Assembly: GCA_002633005.1 (NCBI GenBank)
Contig: NMRA01000235.1
Location: forward strand, 258,328-322,327
From: Phoronis australis
Lineage: Eukaryota > Phoronida > Phoronidae
Direction: 5' to 3'
Length of the DNA: 64,000 nucleotides
The position numbers and the translations under genes are program-made. Numbering within the stretch: position 1 is the stretch's first letter; every line of letters starts with the position of its first letter. Below the pieces are notes generated by a model. That model worked only from the letters and a program-made list of their open reading frames with translations. It ran no database searches and had not been told where the DNA came from. Positions 58,543-64,000 of the stretch are shown piece after piece.

Positions 58543-58546
58543 CCTG
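58543..58546 (-). promoter_or_regulatory. 5' UTR splice acceptor of TRIM paralogue 2
   Basis: On the - strand, CTACATTCCAG followed by GTCATCAAGTGACTTAATTG precedes the start codon by 25 bases. It corresponds in position to the acceptor before paralogue 1. Confidence 0.6.
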
Positions 58547-61265
58547 GAATGTAGAATTATTTTAGTGTTTCACCACAGGGAGCCAAAGAATGTCCTACAA
58601 TAATGCTAAAGTTACTTTTAGCACTTTTGGATTTTTCATATCTGCAATAAAATGTATAACATGTCAGGCTACAGTCATAATAAGTTCTCGTGGGGGATGG
58701 GGGAGCAGGACATCGATTGGAAACCGTGACTGAAGGGAATCGCTACTTCAACAAGGTAGTATTAAATAGCCCGAAGGAAGTATAGAAGTTACTCCAAGCC
58801 CATACCCCATCAAGTTATACTCCTTCGAACCTAAAACTGATGAATTGAAAACTAAGTGAAATTTCCAGTATGATACGATTATTATGCGAGTATGGGAGGA
58901 CAGTCACACTCAAGAATATCCTCGCCAATCTCTGTAGGGGGCTGCACAAGGCTGCGCATGGGCGAAACTAGGAGATTTAGTCGTGGCTAGGGGGGCGGGG
59001 GGGTTGGGGGTGTTGAAGAGCGGGCTTTCAAACCTAGTTCGACTAAAATCCTTTGAATTCTCGAGTGATTAGAGATTGGAAGTTGGACGAGGAAGTACAA
59101 TCAGACGAGTTGAGTTTCATTTTCGGCAGCGATTTATTTCCAAAGACTTGTTTCACATGTTGTTACAGCCGCACTACCTCGCTTTTCGCAACCGGGCTTT
59201 TCAATTCTGATAACTGAGCGCCGTCGACAAGACGCCCGCACTTTTTCAGTCCGAGCGGTGCCAGAGACAGGTTAAACCAAAATCAAAGCAATTCAGGCAG
59301 TCAAGCTCAAAGCTTTAGGACTACAGTTTTCAGGCCTGTAGGACGGGAGGGGGGGATTGGATCGATCCTCCTCGCTAAAAAGGTTCACTATGATAGCCCA
59401 TCCTCGCTACGAAAAGGATGTAGTTGAACACCATTAAAAAAGCATCTACAAGCATGCATTGCTATCACTTTAAATTCATCATACCAGGAAGGCTGGTAAT
59501 CCCGGCTTCCTGATCATACGGAATTTCAGTATAGCCTCTGTCCGACTCAATAAGGAGAAAGGGCAGGTACAGGAAAACAGGCACAATGTCAAAGTGATAA
59601 CTGAATGCATTGTTTATTGAGGCAGACAGTGCCTTGCATCAGGAAGCCATTTCCATGCATTAATAGGAAATCCAGAAAGTTTGGCAGAAGATCGCGTCTA
59701 ATTTCTTGTCGTTTTGAAACTGTTGAGTATATACCTATGATGAAACATTTACAGCGTCAGAAAGTAAAGAATCCCGTATATTCTTCGCCTTAATACAAAA
59801 TGAATTGATCGAATTGATTCGATGGAACACATCAAAATGATACTAAACCCTCATGATTTCCACCAATCCTGTTAATGCATCATTCAATATGATAGACATG
59901 GACATTGACAACTTCTGAGGGAGAGAGTATAAATACGTGGCAAATATGAGTGGAGACAACGTCGGTGTGCAAATAATTCAACAGGAATGACTCACATACG
60001 CACACTGTTGCAGTTATTGACAACATCTAGTGATAGCGTGTTCAGATTCGAGAATAGAAATGAGAAAAACCTTGTAAACTCCGTTGTCTACTTCTTGATG
60101 AGGAGTCCAAAGAGAGAACAGCTCCAAAATGAAGTACATAAAGCAAACATCCCGAATCCGTAGACAAAACCCTCATTGATGTGTTCCGTAGTTGGGTGGC
60201 AAGGCTGGATGTTTACACTTCTTGTGAGCAGGTATCAAAGGATTCTCTGACAAATTGTCATATCGGTTACTGACAACGTTCTTAAAACATAAATCCCAGT
60301 AAGATAAAATTTAGAAGCGTATTATCCTGATTTGAAAGCGCAACGTTGGACTAAAAATGGAACTTACAACATCTTAGACGTTGGGTTAACTGTTATATAC
60401 TTGTTGCGTTTGAATTTCTTGACAATGATGTGTTGAAATCTTATTGCGTCCTCCCTCTCTTTAGTTCCTTACGGGCGCTCCCGAAGAAGGTACAGAGTCG
60501 ATGCAAATTTTTGCGAAATATCATCAAAAGGTCCATTGCTTTAGAAATTCGAACCAACCCTAGCGTAATCCTGGCTGAGGCCCGATGTTCACAGCCCCCG
60601 GGATCAAGACGGACTCAGTCGAAGCCTCGACCTTAATAGTCGCAGTTCGATGCTTTGCCCGTAAAGTACATTTAAAGACTATCATGAAAGGTAACCGAGT
60701 ATTTTAATAACTGACTCAAGGTTACTAGTCTCGATTTCCCATGCTACTGAGTGGCAAGAAGCCAACGGCGAGAATCGGAAATTTTAAATCACTAAAACAC
60801 AACGAGTTTCAACTTCTCATTTGAAATCTTTAGTCGGAGGAACCCTGAACTAAAATAAAGGTTAAAGCATTTTCTCGAATCGCTGGAGGTTTGTATGTGT
60901 GTCTTGGTATCACAAAATAAGTCCTATCATAGTAAGTGAATGCACACAAGCAGAGCACAAGCAGCTCAATTGATTTTTCTTTTTTAACAACTAAACGAAA
61001 TGCAAATTTAGGTCAAGCCATGCCTTAAATGTAAAACGTATAACATGCATAAAAGTGGTGCTTTTATGAGACAAGTTGTTGAAGTAAGGGTGCCCAAGTT
61101 TCTGAAGGCTGTCCCGGTGCTCAATTTCTAGGAAGAAATGCAAGATTAGAAGTTAACATTATCTAAATCTTGAGTAGATATATATTTATATATATATAGA
61201 ATGTAATCAATCATGGCACAGTATTAAAAAGGGAACAAGTAGTGTATGCGTTTGCTGGTGTAGTG
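58547..61265. other. Upstream region of TRIM paralogue 2, no gene recognised
   Basis: No coding exon or RNA gene is recognised. G-rich runs occur near 58990-59012 and 59340-59356. The first 100 bp retains similarity to the DNA just upstream of paralogue 1. Confidence 0.45.
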
Positions 61266-61279
61266 GATTGGTTGAGAAG

Positions 61280-61450
61280 AGGTCGCGCAGGTGTAGGAAG
61301 AACGGGCGGCGAAGCACTGAAAAAAGTGGGGGGCTATGGCACCCCGCCCCACTGTACTGTGGTGTACCGCCCAAAGACCAGGGGCGGCGTAGTCGACCGT
61401 TAATGGGTGCTCTAGCCCCCCTGCCCCCTATGGAGCGCTGCCCATGGGAA
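61280..61450. mobile_element. Fragment related to the GC-rich hAT-like element
   Basis: AGCACTGAAAAAAGTGGGGG is the reverse complement of the CCCCCACTTTTTTCAGTGCT block near 36358-36378. GGGGGCTATGGC and GCTCTAGCCCCCCTG resemble its GC-rich neighbours. Element ends were not found. Confidence 0.55.
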
Positions 61451-61516
61451 AGCAGTCAGAACCTGAGCGTTCTTAGTACTTACATGTAACGCACATCATC
61501 ACGTGTTGACGAGCAT

Positions 61517-61889
61517 GGAAAGCCAAACCAGGAAAAATTCAAGGACACAAATTATCTATTCAAGAATTTAATTCTCTGCAGGACCAAAACTAAACTCAAA
61601 ACCAAAACTTATCGCGCCAGGATCTATAATATTTTGTCACGTCAGAACCAAAATTCAACACGCCAGGACTGCACATTTATTACGCCAGGGAAATATCACA
61701 CGTCAGGAAAATTTCACGTGGCGTGATAAATTTCCGATGTTGACTTGTTAAAATTTAGGTCCTGGCTCGACAAATTGTCGATGTTGGAGCGATAAATGTT
61801 AGTTTTGAGTGTATTTTTTGGTGCAGTAGAGAATTTAATACTTGAATAAAAAAATTTGTGCCCGGAATTTTTTTCTGTTCTGGCTTTCC
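61517..61889. mobile_element. 373-bp foldback element with internal CACGCCAGG repeats
   Basis: The left arm starts GGAAAGCCAAACCAGGAAAA and the right arm ends in the complement (GGCTTTCC at 61882-61889). Complementarity extends over about 110-130 bp per arm, including ATTCAAGAATTTAATTCTCT and ACTCAAAACCAAAACTTATC. The inner part contains about five copies of a motif like CACGCCAGGA or CACGTCAGGA with AT-rich spacers, in both orientations. No protein is encoded. Confidence 0.78.
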
Positions 61890-61959
61890 ACAGACGTGTG
61901 ACTAATCATAGATTATTTAAAATCTGAAACGTCAGTAGTCACTAACAACAGACTCCATT

Positions 61960-62880
61960 CAGCGTCAATGTGACAATGGTGTTTTGTTGCCTCTTTTGTC
62001 ATACGTCTGCACAAGGCTTCTGTTGACTGTAAGGCCCATTCACCGTGGGAAAAGGTTGTGTGTTTGACTACATAAAAAGAAGTATTTTTAATTCATATCG
62101 AAAATGAAACCAAGGTATGACATGTAACACCACTTGACCACCAGAAGCTGTTTCTCCTTTTCGGGCTGGTACCAGTGTTCGAACTTCAGCAAATACATGT
62201 TGGCCCGCCAGTTAGTCTGAAAATTTACTGGCCCAGGTGCCAAGTTAACGTTTAAAAGTTACTGTTCCGGCAGAAAGTCCACTGGCCCCTGGGACACCGG
62301 GTAAGCGTGTATTTCGAACCCTAGCTAGTACTATAAGCAATATTCCTCTTTTTCATGCACATTCCTTAAAAGTTCGTTTTTCTCTCGGCCAACAATCTTG
62401 CGCAGGAACAACGTTCCTGATGGAAACCATTCGTAAGAAAATAACTTTGTTTCGGGAAAAGGAAATGCATCTCGCAAAAACAGAATCATCAACTGATTTT
62501 TTCGTGTTCTGAGAATTTCAGTTCAGCTGGTGACGGCTCGTACGTTGCACGTCGCCTCAACGAGTTCTATTCAGTCGAGTGTTATGTGTGCGCGATACTT
62601 ACTATTCAATACAGCTCTCGCTTCATGAATAATTTCAAGTTATTTGTAAAGTCTACAACACAATGTTTTGTCGAAACTAGTGTACAAACCTCAGAATGCA
62701 CAAATCTTCAGCTATGTTCCAGTTGTGACACTGATACTGTCTAATCGTCAGCAAGCTTGACAGTTTTTGTGATTGCTGTAAACTGTTGTCAGCGGTTGAG
62801 ACGCACCAGGTAGTCTGACAGCTAACCAAACCCTCCGCATACCACTGACCAATCAGGAAAGCTTCATTGTACACGTGGCT
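61960..62880. repeat. Segment shared with 53000-54060 (duplicated TRIM flank)
   Basis: This segment repeats the landmarks of the 53-54 kb segment, including GTGTTTGACTACATAAAAAG, ATTCATATCGAAAATGAAAC and TTCTGAGAATTTCAGTTCAG. A GTAAGT donor-like sequence on the - strand (62596-62604 region) and a CCAATCA box near 62850 could belong to a first untranslated exon or promoter of TRIM paralogue 2, which is a guess. Confidence 0.65.
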
Positions 62881-64000
62881 ACAACATCAGGAAGTCCATT
62901 CATGAATATTAATTTCTCCATGAAACGAGTCAAACCGAGGAAGCCGGATTTAGGGCATTCCGCGCAACCGTTAACTAAGGCAAAGTTCATAGACTAAATA
63001 TTACTGAGCCAATCAAAAACAAATTTCAAACATTTCTCGGTTTTCAGTGACTTACTAACTGCACTGTATTCACAACGGGTGAAGGAATAATTTTGTTTGA
63101 TTTTCGACTAACATGTTTGTTCGGGTTTCCACAATATCGGATAGTGTATATTCTAAAGGCGCTCTCACTTGTGATTTTACATTAAAGAATCTGGGACTAG
63201 TGATTAACACTCAGTGTATTCCAGAGACTAGGACACCAGGGCAATATGACACCCGGACCGGCGGAGGCAACTTCCAGTGACACTGGGCCCCGCCTTACCC
63301 ACTACCCAGCCCGACTCACAACGCCGGGCACAGTGGCACTGCGGGACAAAATGTCAATATAGCTGTAACTGTAGGCTATACAACTAAGGTATTTGGACGA
63401 TTATTGGACAATTCACACACTGCCAATCAGGGGCTACCTCGTTCGGACATAGCCTACATACCGGCGATGACAATTAGTTGCACACGAAGTTAGTGCTCAC
63501 ATGGAGGCGGTATTTAACACTATGAACACAAAAGAATCTGTAAATTCAAGAATTCAAAAAACCAACGAATTCACGGCATGAGACTCTGCACTTTTACGGG
63601 ATGTGGATTTTTTTGTGCACACTTAAACTCGACTTATTGGTCGAACACTGTCACACGGGTCCACCCTTCGAATCACAGCCGTCCTCAGCTTCTGATCGTC
63701 CCCAATACACCGTATATAGGCTATATAAAACTACAACTGAGGTTTGACACTCCGGACTAGAAATTCTGACCATGGGTGCTTCACTTCAGCCGTCCATAAC
63801 AAACATAAAATTCAATAAATTTGCACAAAACAGAGGTTCAACAAACCATGAGGAATTGTTCTTTCTCCCAATACCATGCATTTACGGTGTCCTGTTCCAC
63901 CGAGTTCGCAAGAAATTTGCGGTCAAAGCACAAAAATCTTCTCGAAAAGTTTGTCCGGAGCAACGCCCATGTCACACGCGAAGGGCCAGTACCATAGGCG
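62881..64000. other. Terminal intergenic DNA, no gene recognised
   Basis: No recognisable coding exon, RNA gene or repeat is visible to the end of the window. Confidence 0.45.

Overview
The window is metazoan nuclear DNA: AT-rich, with GT-AG introns, many minisatellites, decayed retrotransposons, foldback DNA transposons and few genes. The tandem RING/B-box/NHL genes, DIRS-type elements and minisatellite load suggest a marine invertebrate. A non-vertebrate deuterostome such as a lancelet is my best guess, but no sequence feature proves the lineage. There is one N at 20256 and a run of 36 N at 33465-33500.

Four genes are well supported. (1) A seven-exon PTTG1IP orthologue on the + strand (17520-27287, 202 residues) encodes a signal peptide, an eight-cysteine PSI-like domain, one membrane segment, a cysteine cluster, a charged helical tail and a YxxF sorting motif. 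(2) A two-exon UQCR11 orthologue on the - strand (exon 1 at 36016-36089, exon 2 at 33711-33837, 66 residues) encodes a small complex III subunit. Its last exon is duplicated at 32603-32729, and partial copies lie beside the assembly gap. (3, 4) Two tandem TRIM-NHL paralogues on the - strand (46985-48961 and 56545-58518, 658 and 657 residues) have single-exon coding regions, each preceded by a conserved splice acceptor in the 5' UTR.

Layout: 1-17.3 kb is intergenic, with a CRE-like triplet, minisatellites, a foldback MITE with 100-bp arms (10530-10793), a hAT-like element (about 12898-13902) and a 5'-truncated LINE (about 13935-15245). 17.4-27.5 kb is PTTG1IP. 27.5-36.1 kb holds the convergent interval, rich in minisatellites, and UQCR11. 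36.3-36.75 kb is a GC-rich hAT-like element. 38.1-45.4 kb is a retrotransposon graveyard: a DIRS-like element split by a LINE, then a minisatellite and an antisense LINE fragment. 46.4-63 kb holds the TRIM duplication and its shared flanks, between which lie foldback elements and a long-period repeat built on GTACGTAC.

The genes do not form a pathway: they are a housekeeping membrane protein, a respiratory-chain subunit and a lineage-expanded E3 ligase family. The most unusual observations are the UQCR11 exon duplication with partial copies, the GTACGTAC array, and the foldback element families.
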